Origin: Psychroflexus aestuariivivens
GTDB lineage: Bacteria; Bacteroidota; Bacteroidia; Flavobacteriales; Flavobacteriaceae
Assembly: GCF_004010055.1 (NCBI RefSeq)
Contig: NZ_RQVT01000015.1
Span: 1 to 64,000 of the forward strand
Length of the DNA stretch: 64,000 nt
Direction: 5' to 3'
A program made the translations under genes and the position numbers. The notes under the pieces were generated by a model that saw only the letters and a list, made by a program, of their open reading frames with translations, was not told the origin of the DNA and ran no database searches. Positions 1-10,444 of the stretch are shown here, one piece after another. Within the stretch, counting starts at the first letter, position 1; the number at the start of each line of letters is the position of its first letter.

Positions 1-70
1 ATTCTGATTAAGTAGAATTTTTTTAGGACAAGTGTTTCTTTATCGCTATATATTTCAAATAAAAACCATA

Positions 71-102
71 AAAAAGCGGCTAATTTGAGTTAGCCGCTTT
101 TT
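71..102. terminator. Bidirectional intrinsic terminator
   Basis: A perfect 13-bp inverted repeat (AAAAAGCGGCTAA / TTAGCCGCTTTTT) encloses a 6-nt loop and has T-runs on both strands. It lies just past the stop of the minus-strand GH81 gene and can also stop plus-strand transcription entering the window. Nothing else is visible in the first 124 bases. Confidence 0.85.
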
Positions 103-124
103 CTTAACTTCTAATAAATTTAGT

Positions 125-3100
125 TTATTCTATAATTAATTTTTTTACGACTGATTGAGATTTGCTAAAAACCTTTACCAAGTATAATCCACTTGATAGT
201 TTTTCAACATTGATCTGATCACAGTTTTCTTCACACTCCAATACTTTGTTACCTAAGACGCTGTACAACTCTATTTTGGTGATTGGTACAATTTTAGATT
301 CAAAGTGCAATGTAGTTGATGCGGGATTTGGGTATATTTTGATGTTATCATTGAAGTCAGTTTTTACAACTTTTGTGGTTTCACAATTATCTCCAACTGT
401 ATATGAAATATACTCAGTTACAGCCAATCCACCAGCAAAGGCAAATTTGCAAGCATAGCTAAGCGTAGTACCGTCTGTCTGTCCGTTTATGGTTTTTGAG
501 AATGTTAAACCACCGACATTATCCATTTGTACTTCAGAAAAAGGAGTTTGTTCCCAAAGATATGCTACTACTCCTTCTTTATCTGTGTCCAACATCTCGA
601 ATGTAATTGTAACAGTGTTACCGACTGTTTCAAATGTAGCTTCATAACCAGTAGAAAATGAACCCTGTTGTGCTTCATCAGAAATTTCTGAACATGATAC
701 AACTCCAGCGACAGTAATTGAGAAGATTTGTGAAGTTGTCTGTCCCGACATGTCGTCGGTTGCTACTACAGTAAGATCGTGTACACCAACCTCTGGCGAT
801 TCATAATCAAAAGAGAAAGGAGGAGTTGTATCTTCTCCGATTTTAGTTGAACCATCATAGAATTCTACTAAATCTACCGTACCATCCAAATCAGTTGCTG
901 TTGCATTTATATTAATGGTTTGTCCTTGCACAAATGTGGCTCCATTTGTTGGAGATGTTATCGATACTGCAGGATTTGTGTTACCAGTATCTGAAACTAA
1001 AATCAAAACTTCATCTGTTGCGGTAAAAGTTCCATCACTTACGGTTAATTCAACCTTATATACACCTTCTAGTAAACCAGAAACATTTGGTAACATCGCT
1101 GTATTGTCATCAAAAGAAATGGTTGAAGGTCCGTATAATTGCTCCCAGGAAAAGGTAATACTTTCTCCCTCGGGGTCAAAGCTTGCAGAGCCATCCAGAC
1201 TTGTGGTGGTAGCGGGTAAAACAACAACTACATTTTGTCCAGCATTTGCAATTGGTGGAACAAAATCAAGTTCGCTAGCATACGTAAAAGTCATTTCACC
1301 TAAATTGAATTCTCCATTCGTTACAGCCAGACGAAGAATATGCTCTCCCTCTGTCAGTTGAACATTATTAAATGTGATATCCTGCCAGCTATCCCAGTCG
1401 CTTGTAGTTGGTAATGTAAAATCTGGACTAACAATATTTCCATCAATTTCAAAATGAAATGGACCACCACCGTTTGGGTTTCCTGATGAGTACCTTAGAT
1501 TTACATCATAATTCCCTGAATCGTCGACATCTATAGTATACTCTAACCATTCTCCAGAAGCTATCCAGCCTACAGTTGGTCCTTCTTGTGTGATTTGTGC
1601 AGCATCCACATATTCATTAGTTCTGTAATCTCCTTCATTGTTTTGTGATGAATCGAAATAAGAAATATTTTGACCAATTCCACCTTCAAAGGCATCATAA
1701 TTTCCAGCTTGAATCGTTCCCGGTATTTGAAAAGCTTCTCCTAAAAATGGGACTTGTTCACCAACTTGAATTTCGATGATATTAGTGACATTAAATTGAT
1801 CTCCTACAAATACTTTTGCATACATATTATGAATTCCTAAAGTAAGATTATTCGCTGTCATTTCATAGGGAGCTGAGTTATCTTCACCTAAAGAGGTTTC
1901 ACCATCGAAAAATTCAACCTTAGTTATGCCATTCCCTTCCACTGTGGCTGTTAGGTTTACACTTCCATTTGGAAAAGCCTGATAAAAGTCTGCAGATAAA
2001 ACTCCAGAAACTTCTACATCTTTACTAGTCACCATTTCGTTGGCTGGAACATTTAAGATATAACCGTCTGAGAAATTTACGGAAATTGGTGAATCTGAAT
2101 AATTATGAGCCACATAAGTAGTTTCATCACCTAACACAAATGAAGCTGCAATTGGATAATCCGCAGTTACATTTGTATTTACAGTTCCTAATGCATTCAT
2201 AGAATGAAGCCAATGGTAAGTTTGTGCATCCGAAATCCCAAATTTAAGCCCGCGTTCTGGATAGGAATCATACAAATCAATTGCTGCTTGTGGATCTGTA
2301 AATGAAAGATATTTCCAGTAAGTGTCATGCCAGAGGTTAGGATTTGCTTCATTATTTAGTATTCCTGTGTTGACTGAAATCTCATTCCACAGTGATTCTG
2401 CATATTGAACATTATGACCTAAATACAGAGAACCTCCATGGATTGGATAAAGTTCAATACCATAAGCCGCCGCAATATCAGAAGTCCAAAAAGTTTGGTT
2501 ATCATAACCATTTCCCCAAATTCTTGAAGCTACACTATATCCATAACCTGGTTTAAAAGTTCGTTCATTAACATCAAACCAATATTCTTCTACGGCTGTT
2601 TGTTCTGTAGTATAAATATAAATTCCTAAATCTCTGATATCATCATTTTCAGTAATTGCTCCCCAATGAATCAATGAAGAAGCAAACTGCATGCTTTCTG
2701 AAGTTGACTCCTGGTCATTACCAAATGGGAAAGTTGCGAAACCATTAGCCCAACTGTGTCCAGCATATGGACTGAAATTTCTTAAATAAGGAAAAAGTGG
2801 ATCATTCCGATCTGTATTTGCAGCATCTCTTATTAGAGTGTTAATCATTTCTCCGTACTGATTAGACCAACCAGGTTCAAACTGTTCTATAAATGAAGCT
2901 GCATGAATGAAATAACCCCAATGGAAATGATGGTCATTTAGGTTGCTATCTTGACCATGACCTGCGGGATAACCCAGCATTGAAGTCCAAGTATCATTAT
3001 AATAAAAAAGAAAAGCTACTTCACCAGACTCTGCCGTAAGCCAATCTTCTAAACGTTCTTTGATGGTGGAAACTATTTTATTTCTGGCAACTATATCTCC

Positions 3101-4291
3101 AGATTCATCAGCAATACGACCTGTTTGTATTAACCGATTCATCATTTGACCTTCGTTATAGGTGTCAGTCCATGTTGCCAATCCATCGTTTTCAATCTGT
3201 GAAATTTTTTCATTCATCAATACAGGATTAAAACTATCGCTATAATTATCAACATAGGGTAGTGTAGGCAAAATCCCCTTAAAGGTGTTTTCTACAGAAA
3301 AAGTATTGCCATCTAATGTTTTAATTTCTCCTCTAATTGAGCTAAATGTGTATCCGTCTGGTTGAGCAGAACCTGGGGCTAAATAATCCCACTGATGTGG
3401 TAAAAGTCCTAACAAGACGTTTGTTTCAGATCCTTCTTTCACATCAGTTTCCACATTGAATTCTGTCGTAAGTTTTGATGAACTTTCATCGTAATTCCAG
3501 GATGTAGTGGTATTGCTTGGAAAAACATAGGCATATTTTTTATACTCATTTGCTAAAGTTGAAACATTGGTCGATGATGTGGGCAGGTAAGCCATAGACC
3601 AATAATTTTCTCCGTTTAACGTTGATGTATAAGTGTTTCCAGACTGAGTCCAAGTGCTTCCTGTTGGTGCGTAAATTGCAAAGTCTGAACCTTGGTGAGA
3701 GTCTGTAATTGTAATCATTTCATTATTAATAGTGACATTCCCTTCATTGATTTCAATTTCAGCAACATCATTTGAATTTTTGTTGAAGTAAATAAAAGGC
3801 ATCGCTATTCCGCTCGTTGCTTCCAAAGAATGATTAGCATTCGACCAATTCATCGTGACTGTCCAGTCTGTATAATCTGAAACTGTTGCTTGGGTAGCGT
3901 TTAAATTTGATACACCAACTACAATTGGCAATGCGTCGTCTATAGGCTGAGTACTTCCATTGGGAGTTGAAGTCGGAACTATATAACTGACAACCAAACC
4001 TTCGTTAATCGTTCGCATTGCCATTGGGTAATTGAATAAATTACTCACATGGTTTTCTTTAATTAATTTAGACCACCAATCATTTGTAGGGACTGGTTTT
4101 CCTAATGCGTTTCCGATTATTTGTGGGGTTCCAGATGGAAAATCGTTTCTGCCTGCTTGGTCAGTTCCTGGAAATACAGTAGTATATCCCCCATCACCAA
4201 CTGGTGTGAATTGTGCATTAATTTGTGGGCAAAAAGCAAACATTAGTAATAATAACAATACCTTGATGGTATTTTGATAATTATAAGTCAT
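125..4291 (-). CDS. Secreted GH81 endo-1,3-beta-glucanase with CBM6, PKD, Ig-like modules and T9SS tail
   Basis: Predicted to cut beta-1,3-glucans such as laminarin outside the cell. The protein is 1388 aa from the chosen ATG, which begins a signal peptide (MTYNYQ, hydrophobic core, cut near INAQ). An in-frame start 25 codons upstream would put a polar stretch before the signal, so I reject it. The GH81 domain spans roughly residues 40-730, with NDHHFHWGYF (Asp453) and GNDQESTSES (Glu528, Glu532); this matches the family's Asp plus two Glu set four residues apart. After it come an Ig-like module, a CBM6 (about 852-1005), a PKD (about 1009-1103), another Ig-like module (about 1105-1197) and a type A T9SS sorting domain (about 1309-1388, IKIYPNPAS). 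No other polysaccharide-utilisation genes are adjacent. The family call is firm; the exact substrate is inferred. Confidence 0.9.
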   Translation of the reverse strand: MTYNYQNTIKVLLLLLMFAFCPQINAQFTPVGDGGYTTVFPGTDQAGRNDFPSGTPQIIGNALGKPVPTNDWWSKLIKENHVSNLFNYPMAMRTINEGLVVSYIVPTSTPNGSTQPIDDALPIVVGVSNLNATQATVSDYTDWTVTMNWSNANHSLEATSGIAMPFIYFNKNSNDVAEIEINEGNVTINNEMITITDSHQGSDFAIYAPTGSTWTQSGNTYTSTLNGENYWSMAYLPTSSTNVSTLANEYKKYAYVFPSNTTTSWNYDESSSKLTTEFNVETDVKEGSETNVLLGLLPHQWDYLAPGSAQPDGYTFSSIRGEIKTLDGNTFSVENTFKGILPTLPYVDNYSDSFNPVLMNEKISQIENDGLATWTDTYNEGQMMNRLIQTGRIADESGDIVARNKIVSTIKERLEDWLTAESGEVAFLFYYNDTWTSMLGYPAGHGQDSNLNDHHFHWGYFIHAASFIEQFEPGWSNQYGEMINTLIRDAANTDRNDPLFPYLRNFSPYAGHSWANGFATFPFGNDQESTSESMQFASSLIHWGAITENDDIRDLGIYIYTTEQTAVEEYWFDVNERTFKPGYGYSVASRIWGNGYDNQTFWTSDIAAAYGIELYPIHGGSLYLGHNVQYAESLWNEISVNTGILNNEANPNLWHDTYWKYLSFTDPQAAIDLYDSYPERGLKFGISDAQTYHWLHSMNALGTVNTNVTADYPIAASFVLGDETTYVAHNYSDSPISVNFSDGYILNVPANEMVTSKDVEVSGVLSADFYQAFPNGSVNLTATVEGNGITKVEFFDGETSLGEDNSAPYEMTANNLTLGIHNMYAKVFVGDQFNVTNIIEIQVGEQVPFLGEAFQIPGTIQAGNYDAFEGGIGQNISYFDSSQNNEGDYRTNEYVDAAQITQEGPTVGWIASGEWLEYTIDVDDSGNYDVNLRYSSGNPNGGGPFHFEIDGNIVSPDFTLPTTSDWDSWQDITFNNVQLTEGEHILRLAVTNGEFNLGEMTFTYASELDFVPPIANAGQNVVVVLPATTTSLDGSASFDPEGESITFSWEQLYGPSTISFDDNTAMLPNVSGLLEGVYKVELTVSDGTFTATDEVLILVSDTGNTNPAVSITSPTNGATFVQGQTININATATDLDGTVDLVEFYDGSTKIGEDTTPPFSFDYESPEVGVHDLTVVATDDMSGQTTSQIFSITVAGVVSCSEISDEAQQGSFSTGYEATFETVGNTVTITFEMLDTDKEGVVAYLWEQTPFSEVQMDNVGGLTFSKTINGQTDGTTLSYACKFAFAGGLAVTEYISYTVGDNCETTKVVKTDFNDNIKIYPNPASTTLHFESKIVPITKIELYSVLGNKVLECEENCDQINVEKLSSGLYLVKVFSKSQSVVKKLIIE

Positions 4292-4837
4292 AATTTTTAA
4301 ATTTTCCGCAATATAATTTAAAAATTTAGAGGCATTTGTAACATCAATGTTATACAAACTATACAAAAACTATTATTCTGAAATTAATAAACTAACACAC
4401 CTATACTTTAACCATACACTTAGCTTGACTGAAGTAAATACTTAATAAATGGATTTAATCCACATTCTAGAATTCTACATTCTACTAGCTATATTTAGAT
4501 TTGAAATTGTAAAATACTTTAATAATGCTGGAACTAGAGTCAATTGATTATTTTAAGAAATTTAGTACAATTTTAAATTGAAAATCCTCTAATCGAATAT
4601 ATCAGAAAGATCAAATTAAGGCTTAAAATCACTTCAAATTCAATTACGAAAAAATAAAGAATAATTTGTTCTGAAAATTTAGTCTATAAAATTATTGGCT
4701 AACCTTTGTCAATATATTTCAAGAAGATATTGAAAATTCAGCCCAGAAGTACTGAATCGAATTGACCAAAAAATAAACCTTACATTCAAGGAACTGTTAT
4801 GTTTTTCAAAATCAGTCTTTAACGATCTAAGAAAAAA

Positions 4838-4863
4838 GGTCAGACTTTAATGTAAGTCCGACC
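4838..4863 (-). terminator. Orphan intrinsic terminator
   Basis: Read on the minus strand, GGTCGGACTT and AAGTCTGACC pair (one G-T pair) around a 6-nt loop and are followed by TTTTTTC. It is about 800 bases beyond the nearest upstream minus-strand gene, so it either ends a short unannotated transcript or is left from a lost gene. Confidence 0.6.
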
Positions 4864-5578
4864 CTGGTGAATTCAGGTTATATTTTACACGGAATAGTGT
4901 CTTTTAAGAAAAGGTTTTTGTTTAAACTAATTTTTTAATTTGATTCTAGACCTGATATATTTCCGGTTTTGTAATTTCGAAAACTAGGGTTCAGTATTTT
5001 TTTACAAATATTAGCTTCAACACAATGTCTAATTTTAATATTTAATTTTTTGCGCATTTTCATTCATTTTTATGGTTAGTAATTTTCAACTTATTTCATA
5101 ACCCACTTTATTTAATTCCAAACAATAGATTTTGATTTCTCTTTTTTATTTGGTGCTTAGTTTTAATGGTTTAATGTCTCTGCCATCTTAACTTTTAACT
5201 ATTTAGGAATAGAGATTTGACCTGTAACGTCTTTTTGAATTCCATGCATAGCCTTTTGTTTCTTCTGATCTTTGTGTTAACTGATTTGAATTTAATGTTC
5301 TCATGATTAATGTTTTATGTTGTTATACTTAAAAGACGTTCAAGTTCTATTTATGTTACAGTACTTTGTATAACAAGGTACTATTTTAACTTTTATTAAC
5401 AAAATTAGATAGAAGAGGTGTACGCAATAACTTGTTTTGGGAAGCTTGTGGATTTCAATTATTAATTAACCAAAGTAGCTTTATCAGTCTATGTATAATA
5501 AGCTATTTGAAATTTTTCCCTCAAACCTTCGATTTAGTATCGAATGCTTTGATATATAAATTCATTGAAGGAAGTTGT

Positions 5579-5655
5579 GATTATTGGTTTTTACTTTCAG
5601 AAAATCCTAGAACTTCGATTTCAGATTAAATGCCGAATTGAGTTTTATGTTGTGT
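5579..5655 (-). repeat. Dispersed repeat, copy 1
   Basis: About 76 bp nearly identical to 8007-8082 in the same orientation, with one indel and about two substitutions. The longest exact shared run is over 40 bp and includes CTGAAATCGAAGTTCTAGG as read on the minus strand. It starts about 15 bases after the stop of the minus-strand gene ending at 5670. A diverged copy lies in inverted orientation at 14866-14960. Confidence 0.8.
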
Positions 5656-5669
5656 TGTATCGCGTTATT

Positions 5670-6188
5670 TTATTCCTTAAAAATGTTTTTTATACCGTTC
5701 CATATTCTTTTATGTAATGGCGTTTTTTCTATAACGATAAATTCAGTCACTTCTCCTTGAAAGAGTGAAACGTTTATTTCTCTATTTTCTTTATGTTTGA
5801 TTAAATCTGAATCTATTGTTATTTCTTTAGTTTCAAATCCAATATGAAAGTAACTCAAAGTTATTTTGCCTAAAGAATCAAGCGGTTTTGTAACATTAAG
5901 CCTATAATTTCCATCAAAATCGGTTGAAGTTCCTATTTGAGTACCTTTAATTATAACATTTGCGCCAACTTGAGGCAAACCATCTTGATCTGTTAATGTT
6001 CCTTTTATATAAATACTATCTTTTTGAACTCTTTTTTTCGTATTGTTATTCTTATCAATTTTTTGTTTTGTATTATTATCAAAATCTTTTTCAGTTTGTT
6101 CAGTTGGAACAGCATTAACCTTTTCGCTTTGTCCAAAACCTTCTAAAGATAGCAAGCTAAAAAGTCCAATATAGATACCATTTAACAA
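5670..6188 (-). pseudogene. C-terminal part of a split carboxypeptidase-regulatory-like domain protein
   Basis: This stretch encodes a hydrophobic segment (GIYIGLFSLLSLEGFGQ), a polar Asn/Lys linker, then a carboxypeptidase D regulatory-like beta-sandwich (GTLTDQDGLPQVGANVIIKG, TDFDGNYRL) as found at the start of many Bacteroidota TonB-linked proteins. The only available start is a TTG inside the membrane segment. Reading upstream in the same frame, without any shift, leads through 19 sense codons and one TAA (6246-6248) into the small ORF at 6246-6434. Together they match the usual layout of a Cys-rich N-terminal domain, a membrane segment and a regulatory-like domain. I infer one gene broken by a nonsense change; a reinitiated or read-through product cannot be excluded. 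Confidence 0.6.
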
Positions 6189-6245
6189 ATTTATTCTCTT
6201 TGGTTTTTGCTTTTTATTCGGAACTTTTATTTGCTTTTTATTATA

Positions 6246-6434
6246 TTATCCACAAACTTTACCTTCTGTAAATAAATGAATTTCTGCAACCTCTGAATCA
6301 CTTTTATTTCTAAAATCAATTACGGTATTCTGACATTTTTGGCATAATCGTCCTCGTTCATTTTCACGCATATCAGTCCAAACCTGATTACAACTTTTAA
6401 GGTTTGAAAGATTTATTTTCGTTACTGAGTTCAT
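6246..6434 (-). pseudogene. N-terminal Cys-rich part of the split gene
   Basis: 62 codons encoding a small Cys-containing domain with the pattern CNQVW, MRENERGRLCQKCQ, VIDF and a final VCG. In Bacteroidota this pattern normally forms the N-terminal cytoplasmic end of a membrane protein and runs on past VCG into a basic linker and a membrane helix. Here a TAA follows VCG directly, and the same frame continues as YNKKQIKVPNKKQKPKRIN into the downstream ORF. A single base change from AAA (Lys) would give this TAA. The fragment may still be translated as a 62-residue peptide. Confidence 0.6.
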
Positions 6435-6483
6435 TTTTATAATGTGCTACAATTTAGATCTATTATTCAATAGTTAACAAAAA

Positions 6484-7902
<1,419 letters not shown>

Positions 7903-8389
7903 CTACTTAATTTTTAAATCTACATTAAAATTCATTAATCCAGTTTTTTTCTAACCTAGCAGCCTTGTTTATCAAATCCTTGCTAGAAAATTAATAATTA
8001 TTTTTCGATTATTGATTTTACTTTCAGAAAATCCTAGAACTTCGATTTCAGATTAAATGCCGAATTGAGTGTTATGTTGTGTCGGTATAAGTCTTTATTA
8101 ATCGAGAGTAGGGGACTTGTTTATTTCCATGTCAAAATAAAATACATAATCATATGAAAACTTAGTGGATATTAGCTTGTAAAATCGATTTCTTACTTTC
8201 CTATAAATTTAATCCAGTGATTATAATTCCAAGTCCGATTCAATTTGTTACTGAGTCAACATTATCTTGACTATAATCTTTGAATATGATAAATAGTGCA
8301 AAAATAATTCTATCGTAAATTTTCTTTATTTATTAATTTTTGTGCTATTTAGAATATTTATTTTATATCTAAATATTAGCCATATTATG
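7903..8389. other. Intergenic region with repeat copy 2
   Basis: 487 bases between the esterase-like gene and rtcB. It contains the second repeat copy (8007-8082). Apart from that it is AT-rich with no ORF or clear hairpin terminator that I can support. The rtcB promoter presumably lies between the repeat and 7902. Confidence 0.55.
8007..8082 (-). repeat. Dispersed repeat, copy 2
   Basis: Near-identical to 5579-5655. It lies about 300 bases downstream of the esterase-like gene (minus strand) and about 100 bases upstream of rtcB. Together the two copies bracket rtcB and the split gene, which is what a cassette or a recombination-prone unit would look like. Confidence 0.8.
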
Positions 8390-9235
8390 TTAAGTTGCTA
8401 AAATTTCACTAATAATTTCTGTAAACTTTTTTTGCCACATTTTATAGTCATGTCCACCTTCAAATTCATTAATTTTCAATTCCAAATCAAGTTCTTCAAA
8501 CTTTGATCTTAAAAACGCTGCATCTTTCTTTAAAAATGAAGGTTCCTTGCTTCCGTACTCCAAATAAACTTTAGGATATTCAACACCTTCTTTCCAAGCA
8601 TTTGTCTTTATATCTCCACCGAATGTTGAAAAGCAAAGGTAAGTTCCTATCGTATTTGGATGGGCATTTAATAAACTCATTCCAAAACCTGCTCCATTCG
8701 AAAATCCATAAAAATACCTGTCTTCTTTATTTAACTTTTGATTAAACTCATTTTCTGCTTTTGGGATTAATTCATTTTTAAAATACAACATATGGTTTTT
8801 AAACCGATCTCTCAATAAAGAATCTTCGCTTGTGCTTGCATGGTCATTAATATATTCAAAATTCCGATATTGTAAATATACTTTATCTTCATTTCCTCTT
8901 TTAACACTTGTGCTGTCAGCAATTTTAGAATTTGAATGACTTGAAATTAATATCAATGGCTTTATTATTTTATTTTCAATTAAAGAGTCTAAGGTTCTTT
9001 TGTAAAAACTATTTTCAATTTTTGTGCTTCCATCGGTTCTATACAATATTGGATATTTGACTGTCTTGTCAAAGTCTTTTGGAAGATATACATTGTGCTT
9101 TCTATACTCATCCAAATGTTTGCTATAAATTGAATCAGTAAACATTTTAGATTCTAAATTAGATCCTGATTCATTGGATTGACATGAAACTATTGTTAGC
9201 CCAATAATTACGATTATTAATAGTCTTATTTTCAT
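8390..9235 (-). CDS. Esterase-like alpha/beta-hydrolase lipoprotein
   Basis: 281 aa with a lipoprotein signal (MKIRLLIIVIIG, lipobox TIVSC), so it is probably membrane-anchored in the cell envelope. The fold looks like the esterase D / enterochelin esterase group: a central YFYGFSNGAGFG nucleophile elbow (Ser179 in G-F-S-N-G) and a late EGGHDYKMW with His262 as the probable catalytic base. The acid is probably in the segment between them (YLEYGSKEPSF), though that position reads Glu/Lys rather than the common Asp. The substrate cannot be read from sequence. It is followed by 487 non-coding bases that contain a repeat copy, and base composition matches its neighbours. Confidence 0.72.
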   Translation of the reverse strand: MKIRLLIIVIIGLTIVSCQSNESGSNLESKMFTDSIYSKHLDEYRKHNVYLPKDFDKTVKYPILYRTDGSTKIENSFYKRTLDSLIENKIIKPLILISSHSNSKIADSTSVKRGNEDKVYLQYRNFEYINDHASTSEDSLLRDRFKNHMLYFKNELIPKAENEFNQKLNKEDRYFYGFSNGAGFGMSLLNAHPNTIGTYLCFSTFGGDIKTNAWKEGVEYPKVYLEYGSKEPSFLKKDAAFLRSKFEELDLELKINEFEGGHDYKMWQKKFTEIISEILAT

Positions 9236-9448
9236 AGATTGCTTAATTAGAATTGGTTAAAATTTCTTTCTTTTTATCAAATATATACTATTGTTGTCAT
9301 TAAGTTGTATTAAATAAATTTTATCCAGGATTTTGGTAAGCTCAATTTCATCGTTTTTTGAATGTCAAAAACAAGATTTTGGAGTAATCAATTCTAGGTA
9401 GATTTGGATTTAGCTGAATTCTCAACAATTGAAGTTACTCACATAGTT

Positions 9449-10036
9449 TCAAAGCTTTATCCCAGCTTTAATTTCTATGTCCAAATCATTTTCTGCAGGC
9501 GGCTTAGGGCAAGAATAGTTGTGGCTATAAGCACAATATGGATTGTAAGCTTTATTGAAATCAATTACTATTGAATTTCCATCTGGGATTTCTAAGTCAA
9601 TATATCTTCCACCACTATAGGTTTGATCTCCGTTTGTTAAGTCTGTAAACGGCAGAAATAAGTCGTTTTTATACTCCTCTATTTCTCTCAATCTATGACT
9701 TTGATAAATATTTAATTGAAATTTCTGATTATTAATTTCGAATATTGCAATCCCGAATACTTCATAAGTGGGTAACCGCTCCGATGAAGTTTTCATTAAG
9801 AAAGGAGTAGGGTTTTGGATCTTTTCGAATTCAGCCTTTACCTTGAAATTTTCGTCAATGGGAAAAAAATCATGTCCTTCAAATTTTTTTATTTCCTTTT
9901 TTGAAAGTGGTGATTTATCAGGATTTTTATATTCTTGAGTCAAATGATTTTGAAATTCAATGATAGAATCTTTGTGTGTTTGAGCTTCTGTAGACAATAT
10001 CTGAAATAAAATAAACAGGCTAATTATTATTTTCAT
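9449..10036 (-). CDS. DUF1684-family exported protein
   Basis: 195 aa with a signal peptide (MKIIISLFILFQILSTEAQ). The C-terminal half carries the DUF1684 signature: FLPFTDLTNGDQTYSGGRY, then IVIDFNKAYNPYCAYS, and a final CPKPPAENDLDIEIKAG. The family is common in Bacteroidota and Actinobacteria, and its molecular function is not established to my knowledge. The gene is divergent from the DUF262 gene across a 408-base gap and 213 bases upstream of the esterase-like gene on the same strand, so co-transcription with it is possible but not shown. Confidence 0.85.
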   Translation of the reverse strand: MKIIISLFILFQILSTEAQTHKDSIIEFQNHLTQEYKNPDKSPLSKKEIKKFEGHDFFPIDENFKVKAEFEKIQNPTPFLMKTSSERLPTYEVFGIAIFEINNQKFQLNIYQSHRLREIEEYKNDLFLPFTDLTNGDQTYSGGRYIDLEIPDGNSIVIDFNKAYNPYCAYSHNYSCPKPPAENDLDIEIKAGIKL

Positions 10037-10444
10037 GTGTTTAGTGTTTTAAAATTAAGAGAAGGTTTTTATGTATCTCACCATGGCGGGAAAATAAGTA
10101 TTTTTTTTGACTAAGCTCAAAATATAGCATTTTAACTGAATTCAAACTTAGTCGGAATCCAGTATATATTGGTTGTCTTTATTACCGCTTTTTTATAAAA
10201 TCCTTATTTCTTTAGACTATTTTTTATTCAAATATTTTGAATAAAAATGCTTGGAGATTAGTTTAAAACAAAAGTATATCAGGAAGAAAAACAAACTTTT
10301 ATAAGTACATAAAGAGAAACAATCACTTATTTATCCGTTTACAAACGTTTAAATACGACTAAGAAATATAAATAATATATATTTGGTGATGTTAAGTTAT
10401 TATGCTCCAATTGACAACAGAACAAATTAAAAATAAAAAGTAAT
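10037..10444. other. Divergent intergenic region
   Basis: 408 bases separating the minus-strand block from the plus-strand block; it must hold promoters for both DUF1684 and DUF262. A 7-bp inverted repeat (GACTAAG ... CTTAGTC, about 10109-10154) with a long AT-rich spacer is visible. No ORF is supported. Confidence 0.5.
10378..10385 (+). promoter_or_regulatory. Possible -7 box for the DUF262-HEPN operon
   Basis: TATATTTG fits the Bacteroidota -7 consensus TAnnTTTG and lies 59 bases before the DUF262 ATG. I see no TTG at the expected -33 spacing, so this is only a candidate. Confidence 0.35.

Larger units (their letters stand above)
4292..5669. other. Long intergenic region, no convincing gene
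   Basis: About 1.4 kb of very AT-rich sequence between two minus-strand genes. It holds an orphan minus-strand terminator (4838-4863) and a 76-bp repeat copy (5579-5655). Two tiny minus-strand ORFs precede the terminator: 5203-5304 (33 codons) and 4935-5057 (40 codons, Lys/Arg-rich). Neither resembles a known peptide and neither has a clear promoter, so I do not call them genes. Confidence 0.6.

Noticed and set aside
915..1361. 148-codon plus-strand ORF inside the GH81 gene
   Set aside because: It is a shadow of the opposite strand of a clear coding gene, rich in Pro/Ser/Val with no motif.
5432..5629. 65-codon plus-strand ORF starting with TTG
   Set aside because: It has no family resemblance and no promoter, and it overlaps the repeat copy at 5579-5655 antisense to the local gene block.
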